Below, piece after piece: positions 1 to 8,444 of a stretch of 64,000 nt of DNA. Where the stretch lies: assembly GCF_001983935.1 (NCBI RefSeq), contig NZ_CP017641.1, forward strand, positions 7,676,001 to 7,740,000, given 5' to 3'. This DNA is from Fuerstiella marisgermanici (GTDB lineage Bacteria; Planctomycetota; Planctomycetia; Planctomycetales; Planctomycetaceae). The notes beneath the pieces were generated by a model. That model searched no databases and was not told the DNA's origin. It worked only from the letters and a program-made list of their open reading frames with translations. Each line of letters starts with the position of its first letter. Position 1 is the stretch's first letter. Made by a program: the position numbers and the translations under genes.

Positions 1-1132
1 GCTTGTCGATATCCTCTTGTGAATTGTAAAGATGAGCTGATACACGCAGGAAGCGTCGCCCATTCCAGGCGGCGACCGGAAGTTCGATGCCGTGTTCATC
101 GCGAAGTTCCAACTGTAATGGATCCGGATGCCCGTGGTAGCCGGGTTTCCAGTCGGCCGGTTGAGGCAATTCGACGGCGCACATACTGACAACGTCGGCT
201 TCGGTCGACGTGCAAAACGGACCAATGCCGTCCATGGCCAGAAGTTCTCGACGAGCATGGCAGATCAGCTTGTGGGCGTGCTGGCGGAACGTGTCGAGGC
301 CGAGTTCACTAAAGAATTCGATGGCGGCAGGAATGGAGAGTAACGGCGCGGGGTCTCGCGTTCCCAGCCAGTTGATGCGGTCCTGCCAGCACGATGGTCG
401 ACCGGCAATCGAACCACCCCAGCTTGTGATCGGGCAACGGATCTTGCCGTGGTGTTTTGGGTGAGCCCACAGAAAACCGCTACCGAACGGAGCACACAGC
501 CATTTGTGACAGCTGGCACAATAGTAGTCACAGCCGATATCGTCCAGATGGACGTCGAGCATCGCGATGGCATGCGGGCCGTCGATCGCCGTCAGGATGC
601 CGTATCGTTTCGCAAGTTGGCAGATGGCTTTCACGGGCAGAATGGCAGCCGTCGGCGATGTGACATGACTGATGACAATCATCTTCGTGTTGTCGCTGAT
701 GGCGTTTTCAAGGGCCGTGACGATGCCTTCGTCGTCCAGCGGGAACGGCAGTTGAGCGGTGATGATTTTGGCGCCGGTCTGCTGACTTTTGTGGTTCCAG
801 ATGTTGCGGACGGCTCCGTATTCGTGATCGGTCAGCAGCACTTCGTCGCCCGGCTTCAGGTCGACGCTTTCGGCAACGATGTTCATCGCGACGGTAGCGT
901 TGTCGACCAAAGCCAGACGAGCGGCTTTTGTGTGCAGGAATTTTGCCAGGTGTTCGGCGGCGACGTGCAGTTCGGCTTCCATGTCCTGGCAGAAGAATCG
1001 CATCGGCTGGCGTTCCAGCCTTGCGGACCACTCTTCACGTGCTTTGCGTACCGCGATCGGCGAAGGACCAAATGAGCCGTGATTTAGGTATGTAGTTGAT
1101 GGATCAAGATTCCAGTGGTCGGCGTGTGGCAT
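1..1132 (-). CDS. Class V aminotransferase, isopenicillin-N-epimerase-like (C-terminus cut by window edge)
   Basis: Reading the minus strand from an ATG at 1132 gives an open frame that runs off the window at base 1, so the last part is missing. The protein starts MPHADHWNLD, followed by YLNHGSFG, the early motif of PLP-dependent class V aminotransferases of the isopenicillin N epimerase (CefD-like) group. Later come SHVTSPTAA, the AIDGPHA segment with the cofactor-binding Asp, and CASCHKWL, whose Lys is the expected Schiff-base lysine. Family members act on small amino acids, as epimerases, desulfurases or transaminases; the substrate cannot be told here, and a beta-lactam role is not implied. 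No signal peptide is seen, so it is probably cytoplasmic. It lies 155 bp upstream of the minus-strand MATE gene. Confidence 0.85.
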   Translation of the reverse strand, partial: MPHADHWNLDPSTTYLNHGSFGPSPIAVRKAREEWSARLERQPMRFFCQDMEAELHVAAEHLAKFLHTKAARLALVDNATVAMNIVAESVDLKPGDEVLLTDHEYGAVRNIWNHKSQQTGAKIITAQLPFPLDDEGIVTALENAISDNTKMIVISHVTSPTAAILPVKAICQLAKRYGILTAIDGPHAIAMLDVHLDDIGCDYYCASCHKWLCAPFGSGFLWAHPKHHGKIRCPITSWGGSIAGRPSCWQDRINWLGTRDPAPLLSIPAAIEFFSELGLDTFRQHAHKLICHARRELLAMDGIGPFCTSTEADVVSMCAVELPQPADWKPGYHGHPDPLQLELRDEHGIELPVAAWNGRRFLRVSAHLYNSQEDIDK

Positions 1133-1287
1133 GGAGTTTCCCTGGCCTGAATTTTCAGAGTCGTGCAGTTTCGCTTTTCTGGATTTGGTCGTGTGCGAAG
1201 CCACGTTTGAATCGTCGCTTGTCTGCCTGCGAATCACTGGCGATTCGGTGCTTGCTTGGTGTTGCGCGTACCTGCGGCCGGACGCCG

Positions 1288-2694
1288 CTATGTCAGGTGA
1301 ATCTTCTTCCACTTCCCGGACAGGAATCGCCACAACATCGCGGACCCCATCAGCATGATGTGAGCGGTACACGTCAGCCACAGGTGCTGAATGGTGGCTC
1401 CTTCGCTGCGAACGATCAACCATGCCGGCAACGTCATAACAAACCAGCTCGAAAGCATCGTGATCAGCATCGGAAACAACGTGTCTCCTGCCCCCCGCAG
1501 CGCGGACGCAAAGACGACTGCAAGAGCATCGAAGATCGAATAAATGGCGACAAACGTCAGTAAGCGACTCGCCGCCGGAAGGATGCTCTCAATGCTGGGC
1601 CCGGAATCGGAGTTAGGATCGGTGAACGCCAGGAACGGTTGCAGACAGGTTTCTGGAAAGAACACCAGCAAAACAGCAGCGACACCCGTCCACACGATGC
1701 CCATTCGAATTGCGTTCCACGTCGTGCGAATCGCGGCGCTTTGCAGATTGGCTCCGATGTGATGTCCCACCAGCGTTTGAACGGCCGTCCCGAAGCCGAG
1801 CAGTGGAACAAAGATGACAGCGTTGACGCTGAATGCCAGATTTGTGGCGGCCATATCGTCGCGACTTAGACTTCCCACGATAAACAGAAATGCGAGGAAG
1901 CCTGAGTTGTCAACAAAGTAGTGCAGTCCGCTGGGGACGCCAAACTTCAGGTACTTTTTGAGTATCTGGGCGTCGGGTTTCCAGGTCGATCGCAGTGGGT
2001 ATTCGCTGCGTCGACTGTGCAGATAGATCAGCACTGAGAACATTGCGATGTCGCAGCAGCGAGCCAGCAAGGTTCCCACCGCCGCTCCGGTGATGCCCAT
2101 TTCCGGCAGGCCCCAGTTGCCGAAGATGAGTGCGTAATCCAGCACGACGTTGATCATCACGCTAATGATATTCACCCACATGACGATCGCTGTCTTCTGG
2201 CGACCGCTGAAAAAACAACTGAGGGCATTGGATAGCAGCAGCAGCACACTGCCGCCGCACAGCGTGTTGAAGTAGGCGGTTTCCTGAGCCACCATGGTTT
2301 CGCTGTGCCCGGCCAGCGTGAACAGTGGTTGCGCAAACGGCAGGAACGCGATCAGGAGCAGTCCAGAAACAATCGCCAGCCAGATGCACTGCCACAGTGA
2401 CGCCGCCAGTTCGCGAGGCTTGTTGGCACCGTCAAACTGGGCGATAAACGTATTCGCATACAGGATTGTTCCCAGAGGAATGCACACGACCGTCCAGTGC
2501 AACATGCCGGCGGGCATTACGGCGGCGATAACGTCCAGTGCCGTGCCGGGGGGAGCGTCGCTGGGGCTGTATCCAGCCAGCATGACGCGATCGGCAAGGT
2601 TCATCAGCGAATGCGAACCAGCACTGATGATCAGCGGCAGCGAAACAACAAACAGCTCGCGAAAACTGCCGGGGTGATGATGAGCGGTGGGCAT
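1288..2694 (-). CDS. MATE family multidrug/cation efflux protein
   Basis: 468 residues, the usual MATE length of about 450-480, with alternating hydrophobic segments throughout consistent with 12 membrane helices. The N-terminus (SLPLIISAGSHSLMNLADRVMLAG) matches the first MATE helix and its conserved substrate-pocket region. A second half-repeat begins near residue 240 (KFGVPSGLHYFVDNSGFLAF). Such proteins export cationic drugs or metabolites using Na+ or H+ gradients across the inner membrane. The substrate is unknown. The ATG at 2694 is the natural start because hydrophobic sequence begins shortly after it. The gene appears monocistronic, with 173 bp separating it from the crcB-like gene behind it on the same strand. 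Confidence 0.9.
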   Translation of the reverse strand: MPTAHHHPGSFRELFVVSLPLIISAGSHSLMNLADRVMLAGYSPSDAPPGTALDVIAAVMPAGMLHWTVVCIPLGTILYANTFIAQFDGANKPRELAASLWQCIWLAIVSGLLLIAFLPFAQPLFTLAGHSETMVAQETAYFNTLCGGSVLLLLSNALSCFFSGRQKTAIVMWVNIISVMINVVLDYALIFGNWGLPEMGITGAAVGTLLARCCDIAMFSVLIYLHSRRSEYPLRSTWKPDAQILKKYLKFGVPSGLHYFVDNSGFLAFLFIVGSLSRDDMAATNLAFSVNAVIFVPLLGFGTAVQTLVGHHIGANLQSAAIRTTWNAIRMGIVWTGVAAVLLVFFPETCLQPFLAFTDPNSDSGPSIESILPAASRLLTFVAIYSIFDALAVVFASALRGAGDTLFPMLITMLSSWFVMTLPAWLIVRSEGATIQHLWLTCTAHIMLMGSAMLWRFLSGKWKKIHLT

Positions 2695-2867
2695 TTGAGG
2701 TGGTTTAGGGAACTCCGTTATTGGATCCGGTTGGGTGGGCTTCAGTGGCTTGTAGGACGCGGTGTGTCTCTACAGACCTTGCGGCGGTCAACAGAGAATG
2801 GTGCCGGTATTCGGCAAGAATACGGGGCGAATGGATCAACAGGGGGCACGTTTGGGGGGACGGAACA

Positions 2868-3272
2868 TTAACCGGACGTTTCGCCACTCACAAACATGCC
2901 AGCCACTGCCATGCCTGCCCACACCAGCAACAGTCCGGCAAACACGTTCACGCTAAGATTGGCGAGTGCTGCCCGGACACGCCCACTTTGCAGCAGGATC
3001 AGAGAATCCAGGGCGAATGTGGAAAATGTGGTCAATGATCCCAACAGGCCGGTGATCAAAAGGCGTTGCATCACGGGCGACACGTGCGACGTTTTCAGGA
3101 CCAGCGTCCAGAGGATCCCGATGGCAAAGCAACCGAGCAGGTTGACGGCGATCGTTGCCACAAATGCAAGTTCAGTACCAACCGTCTTCACGATGGCGGC
3201 GGACGTGTAAAACCGCAGCAGAGCTCCAGCGAAGCCACCAATGCCGACGGCGATGGGGAGGGATAGATTCAT
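2868..3272 (-). CDS. crcB: Fluoride-specific ion channel CrcB/Fluc
   Basis: 134 residues with four hydrophobic segments, the standard size of one Fluc subunit, which works as an antiparallel dimer to let fluoride leave the cell. The N-terminal GGFAGALLRFY and the segment GLLGSLTTFSTFALD are the most conserved CrcB signatures; the second holds the Thr/Ser and Phe residues lining the pore and the central Na+ site. The ATG at 3272 precedes the first helix directly. Only one crcB copy is present, so a homodimer is expected. I looked for a fluoride riboswitch in the roughly 200 bases upstream and did not find its conserved elements. Confidence 0.93.
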   Translation of the reverse strand: MNLSLPIAVGIGGFAGALLRFYTSAAIVKTVGTELAFVATIAVNLLGCFAIGILWTLVLKTSHVSPVMQRLLITGLLGSLTTFSTFALDSLILLQSGRVRAALANLSVNVFAGLLLVWAGMAVAGMFVSGETSG

Positions 3273-3487
3273 GAGCAGATCGTGTCGCCTGACTCCAATG
3301 ATTCGAGCGGTTTCGATTCATGTAAACGTTGCCGCGCCAATTGTGATACCTGAGGAACCTGGCGGAGAATGATCTTTCAGCGGGATGCGACTCGGTGATC
3401 ATCGACGCCCTGAACTCGACTTCGGCGAACCAACGCACATCGCGATTTTCCGATTCGACTTGCCAGCCTCCGTCGAATGGTCTCGAC

Positions 3488-4711
3488 TTAGAACGGCTTC
3501 GCAAATTTCCACAGGTGGCCATCGCTGCGAATGTATAAAGCGTCGTCGGCAGCGGCCGGGCTGCTGAGAATTGTTTCGCCGAGGTCCAGTTCCGAAACGA
3601 TTTCGCCTTTGTCTTTCGACGGCTTGACCACAAACGCTTTTCCTTCTTCATTAAAGAAGAACAGGTGACCATTGGATGCCAGAGGAGTGCCACTGAACTT
3701 CCCCTTCAGCCGCAGTTGCCACAGACGCTTGCCGGTTTCAGCATCGCCCGCCGAAAGAGCTCCGGACGAATTCACGACAAACGCCATGCCATCCAGTACG
3801 ACCGGACTGGAAGTTGACGGCGACAGGTTCGAAGCGTTCCAACCTTCTTCGATGGATTTTCCATCTGCCGTTGGTTTGACGGTCGTGAGTCCATGCGACG
3901 GAATGAAGACTGTGCCGTCGATCACCGACGATGAAGAAATCGTGGACGCTCCATTATCAAATTCCCACAGTGTGTCTCCGGTTTCCGGGTCCACGGCCGT
4001 CAGTCCTTTCGATGATTGCAGCAGCGCCAATGTCGGTTCGTCATTGGTGCCGGGCAGCAGCGTGGGCGAACTCCAGTTGGCTTTGCGAGGGCGTTCGATT
4101 TTCCATTTGGTTTCGCCGGTTTCGGCATCAATGCCGACGGCGAATGCTTCGGCATCACTTTCGACCTGAGCGATCACGGTACCGTCGATGACCAGCAGTG
4201 ACGACGCCATTCCGATGCTGTTACTGGCGTTTGGAAATTCTTCGCCAAGTCCTCGGTACCACAGCAGGTTGCCTGCGAGGTCCGTGCAGATCAGGTCGTT
4301 GCTGGAATAAAACGCAAACACTCGTTCGCCGTCACTGGCGGGGGTTGGAGTGGCCACGCACATTTTGTCGTGACAGCCCGTTCGCCCGGTTGCCTGGAAT
4401 TGACGCTCCCACTGCGTTTCTCCGGTGGACGAGTCGAAGCTGATGATATGCAGGCGATCCTGTGAGTACCCGGAACTGGCGGTCAGATAGATCTGTTCGC
4501 CAACCGCGATCGGGCTGGATACGCCTCGCCCCGGCAGTTGCACCTTCCACGCCACGCTGCCGCCGCTAAGCTCCGTCGGCACGGTCTCGCCAGTGGCAAC
4601 GGAGTTGGCAAGGTTGCCCCGAAATTGTCGCCAGTCACCGGCGGTTGTGGAACTGGTCACCATTGTTGCTGTAGTGGCGCACAGAAGTGTCAGAATGAAA
4701 AGGTGTCTCAC
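3488..4711 (-). CDS. Secreted PQQ-binding-like beta-propeller repeat protein
   Basis: Start chosen at GTG 4711, giving 407 residues: it has an AGGGA-like ribosome site just upstream and begins with a clean signal peptide (VRHLFILTLLCATTATMV). An in-frame ATG at 4747 would add 12 polar residues before it. After cleavage the sequence begins DWRQFRGNLANS, the typical opening of planctomycete PQQ-like propellers (WPQFRG). Repeated blades follow of the form (L/V)...GD..WEF, ETGKRLWQL and DSSTGETQWE, each ending in a Trp as in PQQ_2/YVTN-type propellers. The Trp-docking pattern shows the fold; whether PQQ is bound is uncertain, since many such proteins lack the enzymatic domain. Likely exported to the periplasm. 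Function unknown, perhaps binding or sensing of polysaccharides or alcohols. Confidence 0.85.
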   Translation of the reverse strand: MRHLFILTLLCATTATMVTSSTTAGDWRQFRGNLANSVATGETVPTELSGGSVAWKVQLPGRGVSSPIAVGEQIYLTASSGYSQDRLHIISFDSSTGETQWERQFQATGRTGCHDKMCVATPTPASDGERVFAFYSSNDLICTDLAGNLLWYRGLGEEFPNASNSIGMASSLLVIDGTVIAQVESDAEAFAVGIDAETGETKWKIERPRKANWSSPTLLPGTNDEPTLALLQSSKGLTAVDPETGDTLWEFDNGASTISSSSVIDGTVFIPSHGLTTVKPTADGKSIEEGWNASNLSPSTSSPVVLDGMAFVVNSSGALSAGDAETGKRLWQLRLKGKFSGTPLASNGHLFFFNEEGKAFVVKPSKDKGEIVSELDLGETILSSPAAADDALYIRSDGHLWKFAKPF

Positions 4712-4777
4712 GTTTAAGTCCCTTGTGTGATCTAAAGCGTCGCTCAAACCTGCCGCTGTTCGGCTTTGCAGAGTGCG

Positions 4778-5857
4778 TCAATTTACGGCCGATCCCGTAT
4801 TGTCGCACACTCGAAGTTGAAACTGGTATCGCTGCGCCCAGTCCTGGTCCTGCTCATTCTGGCAGATCTTTAGCAGGATTGTGTTGGGACCTGATTGCAG
4901 TTTTACGGGCACTCGATACTGGTCCATGCTGGTGCCTCGGTGATACTCTTCTCGCCCGAACACCAGTTCTCCGTTCACCCACAGCTTCCACGCGTTCGGC
5001 GTACCCAGCCGAATTTCGGCGGACTGTTCCTTGTCGCTTTCAAAGGTTGTGGTGGCGTACATCACCGAACCCTTGTAGTTCTCGATCTGCCTGGCGATAT
5101 CCACCATTCCAAAATCGTTATCGGTTTCGACTTCGCCCCACTTCACTTTGCCGAGCTGGCCGTCATATTCGGCATCCAGATCGACCGACTTTTCGGGAGG
5201 GTATTCGACGGGAAAGCCCTGCATGTCTTTGTTATCGAACGGCCCGATGATCTTCCATGCTGCCAGAAATCCGAAGTGCTTTTGAATGTCCACCTCTTCG
5301 CCAGCACTTCTCAGAGCTTTGGCGATGGTCTTGACCTGGTCTTCATGGACGGCTCCGGTCATGGCCTTGCGATACGTGGCCGTGGCGGCTTCGCCTTGCA
5401 GCGACTTGGCTTTGTTGATCAGCCGAGTCACGGCGTCGCGGCGAAATTCCGGACTGGGATCCAGCAGCATTTCGGGGATCAGAGTGTCTTCCAGCTGAGG
5501 GCTCCTTTTCAGCAGCCATTCGTACGCCAGTCGTCGAGCTGCAGGCGACTCCTGCGTGCTTTTTACGAAGGCCACCAGTTCGTCTTTGGGAAGTGAACGG
5601 CCTGCCTTGATTTCGGCATCGGCGATGGCCTCGAAAGTGCTCCGCAACCAGTTGGTCGCCAGCACCGAACTTCCCTTGAACGCCTTCAGCAACGGAAGCA
5701 GGTTTTTACTGCCTTCATTGATGAGTTCAGCACTGGCTTCACGAGCCGCAGCGGCTCCGGCGGCCGCGGGACCAACAGATTGCAAAGCTTCAATGTTGTC
5801 GGCGCGGGTCGTTGCTGTGACCAGCGTCAGCAGGATTGCGGTGCAAGTGCATTTCAT
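4778..5857 (-). CDS. Secreted HEAT-like protein with C-terminal galactose-binding-like domain (unknown function)
   Basis: 359 residues. A signal peptide (MKCTCTAILLTLVTATTRA) follows the ATG at 5857, which has an AGGA ribosome site. Residues about 20-190 are helical and Ala/Glu rich with pairs of amphipathic helices (ARRLAYEWLLKRSP, EFRRDAVTRLINKA), resembling HEAT/ARM repeats. From about residue 195 a beta-rich region begins at WKIIGPFDN, a motif often placed before jelly-roll carbohydrate-binding domains in planctomycete secreted proteins. The end (KLWVNGELVFGREEYHRG ... GPNTILLKICQNE) reads like a PA14/galactose-binding fold. I do not recognise a catalytic site. It is probably an exported scaffold or carbohydrate-associated protein, on the same strand as the PQQ-like gene 66 bp downstream. 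Confidence 0.7.
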   Translation of the reverse strand: MKCTCTAILLTLVTATTRADNIEALQSVGPAAAGAAAAREASAELINEGSKNLLPLLKAFKGSSVLATNWLRSTFEAIADAEIKAGRSLPKDELVAFVKSTQESPAARRLAYEWLLKRSPQLEDTLIPEMLLDPSPEFRRDAVTRLINKAKSLQGEAATATYRKAMTGAVHEDQVKTIAKALRSAGEEVDIQKHFGFLAAWKIIGPFDNKDMQGFPVEYPPEKSVDLDAEYDGQLGKVKWGEVETDNDFGMVDIARQIENYKGSVMYATTTFESDKEQSAEIRLGTPNAWKLWVNGELVFGREEYHRGTSMDQYRVPVKLQSGPNTILLKICQNEQDQDWAQRYQFQLRVCDNTGSAVN

Positions 5858-5981
5858 TGTTGGTTCCTGTTATTTGCGTCGCTGAGCAGGGTCGAGCACG
5901 TTCAATACTTGTGGAAGTAACCGTTCATGTTTCCGATCGGCCCTGACCACAATCGTTGGTCAGGGCCAGACTCCGGCTGCA

Positions 5982-7361
5982 TTACTTTTTCTTCAGCACG
6001 AAGTGTCGGGTCTTCGGCTGATTCGCTTCGTAGATGCTGTCCTCAATCGCTTTGGCTTCCTGTTCTGCTTTTTCGATGGTCGCTTCCAGGTCCTGCAGTT
6101 TTTCTTCATCCTTGGCGACTGCCGCGGCCAGTTCCTTGTTGTTCGGCTGGTTTTTCGCATCGCGGTTTCGACGAGCCCAGCTTTGGAACTTTAACCAGGC
6201 ACCTCGAAGGTCCTTGATGGGCCCTTCGTTGCGTTGCTTGTTCAGCATCGCCACTTTCAAGGCCTGCTGGTACTGAGGAGTCTTTGAATTCGCTTGCAGT
6301 TCGATATGCCGTGACAGCGACGTCGCCGGATACGTTCCCACGGTTTCGCCATCAATCGTCAATTCATATTTGCCTGGAGCAAGTCCGTGAACTTCCAGAC
6401 CTTCTTTGGTGGCTCGATGTCCAAGATTCAGCATCTTCACACCGACCTGAGCTTCTTCCGGCAGCACCCATGGAAGGCCGTCCGCCGTCCAGTCGAATTC
6501 CACCATGTCGTCACTCGATTTCAGATTCTCGACCTTGCCGCCGGTCGCCGTCGCTTTCAGCTTTCCATTGGCATTTGGCTGAATCCGAATGTTTGACAAC
6601 GGGCGTCGCAGGCCAAGGTCATCAATCATCGCATACGCCATCACAATCTGTCCGGGCGGATCCGGATGAATGGCGTCCTTGATCAGAGTGAACGTTGGAT
6701 CCTTTTCGCGAGCTTCCACGGTCAGGTCATTCAGCAGGCTGAACATGTCGACGTACGAGGTGCCCGATTCAATGGCGACATCCTGCAACCAACGACCGTA
6801 ATACGCCAGCACGCTGTTGTACTGAGACAGCATTTCCGGAGTTCGTTTGCGACGCGGGTTCGCCTGCGCGGCCCGACTGTCAAACATGGTGGGCGACATC
6901 AGGATCGGAGTCGCTCCGCCTTCGCGAATTTTGGCGATCAGTTCTGTCATGTCTTTTTCATAGGTCGCAAAGACATCCGCGTCGAACGGACGGTAACTGC
7001 CGTCGTTCATCCCCAACAGAATGCTCACATATCGTGGCTTGTAGTCCAAAACGTCGCGGCTAAGTCGAGCCAACGCATCCCACGCTCGCGCGCCGCCGAC
7101 TCCTGCATTGTGGAAGGTGATTCGGCGTTCGGGAAACCGCTGGTAGAAGAAGTTTTCGACGTACTGCGTGTACAGTCGTTGGTGTGTAATGCTGTCCCCA
7201 AGAAAGACAAACGTATCGCCATCCTGCAGGTCAATCTTCGCGGGGATGGCGGGCGGGGCTGCAGCGGTATCAGCTTCGGCAACGGCCTGAGCATTCGCGA
7301 GCTGTGGTGCCAGGGCGATGAATGTGACAACAAGGAGCGTGAGGAACGTGCGTTTTGGCAT
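5982..7361 (-). CDS. Secreted SGNH/GDSL-family hydrolase
   Basis: Start chosen at ATG 7361 (459 residues): GGAG lies 8 bases upstream and a signal peptide follows (MPKRTFLTLLVVTFIALAPQLANAQA). Upstream in-frame starts give only polar sequence. Block I is FVFLGDSITHQ (catalytic Ser about residue 57), block II is the Gly in GVGGARAWDAL, block III is LGMNDG with its Asn, and block V is DAIHPDPPGQ with the Asp and His of the triad. The set of Ser-Gly-Asn-His residues is therefore complete. The last 120 residues are a charged, probably coiled region (EEKLQDLEATIEKAEQEAKAIEDS) unusual for simple GDSL esterases. Expected role: exported carbohydrate or lipid esterase. Substrate not inferable. Confidence 0.88.
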   Translation of the reverse strand: MPKRTFLTLLVVTFIALAPQLANAQAVAEADTAAAPPAIPAKIDLQDGDTFVFLGDSITHQRLYTQYVENFFYQRFPERRITFHNAGVGGARAWDALARLSRDVLDYKPRYVSILLGMNDGSYRPFDADVFATYEKDMTELIAKIREGGATPILMSPTMFDSRAAQANPRRKRTPEMLSQYNSVLAYYGRWLQDVAIESGTSYVDMFSLLNDLTVEAREKDPTFTLIKDAIHPDPPGQIVMAYAMIDDLGLRRPLSNIRIQPNANGKLKATATGGKVENLKSSDDMVEFDWTADGLPWVLPEEAQVGVKMLNLGHRATKEGLEVHGLAPGKYELTIDGETVGTYPATSLSRHIELQANSKTPQYQQALKVAMLNKQRNEGPIKDLRGAWLKFQSWARRNRDAKNQPNNKELAAAVAKDEEKLQDLEATIEKAEQEAKAIEDSIYEANQPKTRHFVLKKK

Positions 7362-7580
7362 GGAGTACTCCAAACTTCGGCAGGAACTGCGGGAGAACAG
7401 GAAATCGGCAGCGGCAGAAATGCCGGAAGGACGGTCGCAGGCCGGCATTCGTATTCGGAAACGATATACGAACGGCTAGTCTGCTCACCGAGAAGTGCCG
7501 CGACGCGCATAATCGACGATTCGGCGGCGATTTGCCAGCGACGGCGCCAACTTCAAGACGAAACTCATCGGACAGTACAG

Positions 7581-7772
7581 ATGAAGCGACTCGCCCTCTT
7601 AGGCCTCATTCTGACAGTGACCAGCGGCTGCCAGGGACTCATGCACGAACTGCAACCGCACCGCTTGTGGCGGCTCAACTATCAGGAGCCTTCCGGGCGG
7701 ACAGATGGCGTCTATTTCTCCATCAGCGACCCTTTGGATCAGCCGATTGAATCGACGCCGGCCACAGAATAG
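7581..7772 (+). CDS. Small predicted lipoprotein
   Basis: 63 residues from ATG 7581. The sequence MKRLALLGLILTVTSGCQG is a compact lipoprotein signal with lipobox VTSGC, so the mature protein would begin at Cys17 and be only about 47 residues: rich in Pro/Arg, with no cysteine besides the lipid anchor. I do not recognise a family. It is convergent with the next gene, with 6 bp between the two stop codons. The short length makes this call moderate, but the n-region, h-region and lipobox are in the right order and spacing. Confidence 0.6.
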   Translation: MKRLALLGLILTVTSGCQGLMHELQPHRLWRLNYQEPSGRTDGVYFSISDPLDQPIESTPATE

Positions 7773-7778
7773 AGCTGG

Positions 7779-8162
7779 CTATTCTTCTGCTTCCAGTTCT
7801 TCCAGCGCTTCGTTCACTGAAGCGCGGATTTCACGAAGCGAGATTGGGTATTCGGCGGTCCACAGGTTTTCGGATTCCGCCATTTCTGAAACGATCGACA
7901 TCTGCAACTGAGTCAGCAGCGCGATAATCGGCGACTCGCAATGTTCTTCGACAAACGCACCGAATTTGCAAATGTCGGGGCTGGGCAGTGACGAGCCCGC
8001 CAGAACAATGAGATGGGGCGACTTTGCGGCGACGCCTTCACGGCCCGAGGCGAGTCCATCAAAGACCTGGCAGTTGAACTGATGCTTCTGAAAATACTTT
8101 GTCAGCGAATCGCGTTCGGACGGTGCGGCGCAAATCAGATAGATCAGCTTGTCGGTACTCAT
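7779..8162 (-). CDS. Degenerate response-regulator receiver-like protein
   Basis: 127 residues from ATG 8162 (MSTDKLIYLICAAPSERDSL). The pattern of a short beta strand, acidic turn and helix, then PHLIVLAGSSLP, PIIALLT and a final helix follows the receiver (CheY-like) fold. At the position where a receiver has the phosphorylated Asp (usually LLDxxMP) this protein has Ala (VLAGSSLP), and the late Lys is replaced in AEYPIS. If the fold assignment is right this is a non-phosphorylatable pseudo-receiver. The C-terminus is strongly acidic (EALEELEAEE). There is no output domain and no kinase nearby, so a partner cannot be named. An upstream start at 8243 is possible but gives an unconvincing N-terminus. 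Confidence 0.6.
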   Translation of the reverse strand: MSTDKLIYLICAAPSERDSLTKYFQKHQFNCQVFDGLASGREGVAAKSPHLIVLAGSSLPSPDICKFGAFVEEHCESPIIALLTQLQMSIVSEMAESENLWTAEYPISLREIRASVNEALEELEAEE

Positions 8163-8444
8163 TATCGAACTCCGGATTCTCACACTCACGACGTCAGGCC
8201 AGGCAGTAGCGGTCCATAAAAACATTGGTTGTCTACGAGCCAAACGTCACAGACGACTGCGTTATTCGACACATCCTGGGGTTTGAAGCAGCTCAATAAC
8301 AGCGAATTTTCGGGCGTCTCACCCATTGGAGTGACAACGGTCCGATTTTGCTGGCATGTCCCCATGACGGCACGCTTCGGCAAAGGCGGCATTCTGAGCA
8401 AAGCCGGTTCCGACGGCAGAATCAACGCAGACGCAAGACGTCTG

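Noticed and set aside
1-1132. Beta-lactam biosynthesis role for the aminotransferase
   Set aside because: Similarity to isopenicillin N epimerase is only family-level; no beta-lactam genes are nearby.
3273-3487. Fluoride riboswitch upstream of crcB
   Set aside because: Conserved loop and pseudoknot elements of the crcB motif were not found in the minus-strand leader.
6666-7772. 368-residue plus-strand open frame
   Set aside because: Most of it is antisense to the SGNH hydrolase; only its last 63 codons (7581-7772) look like a gene.
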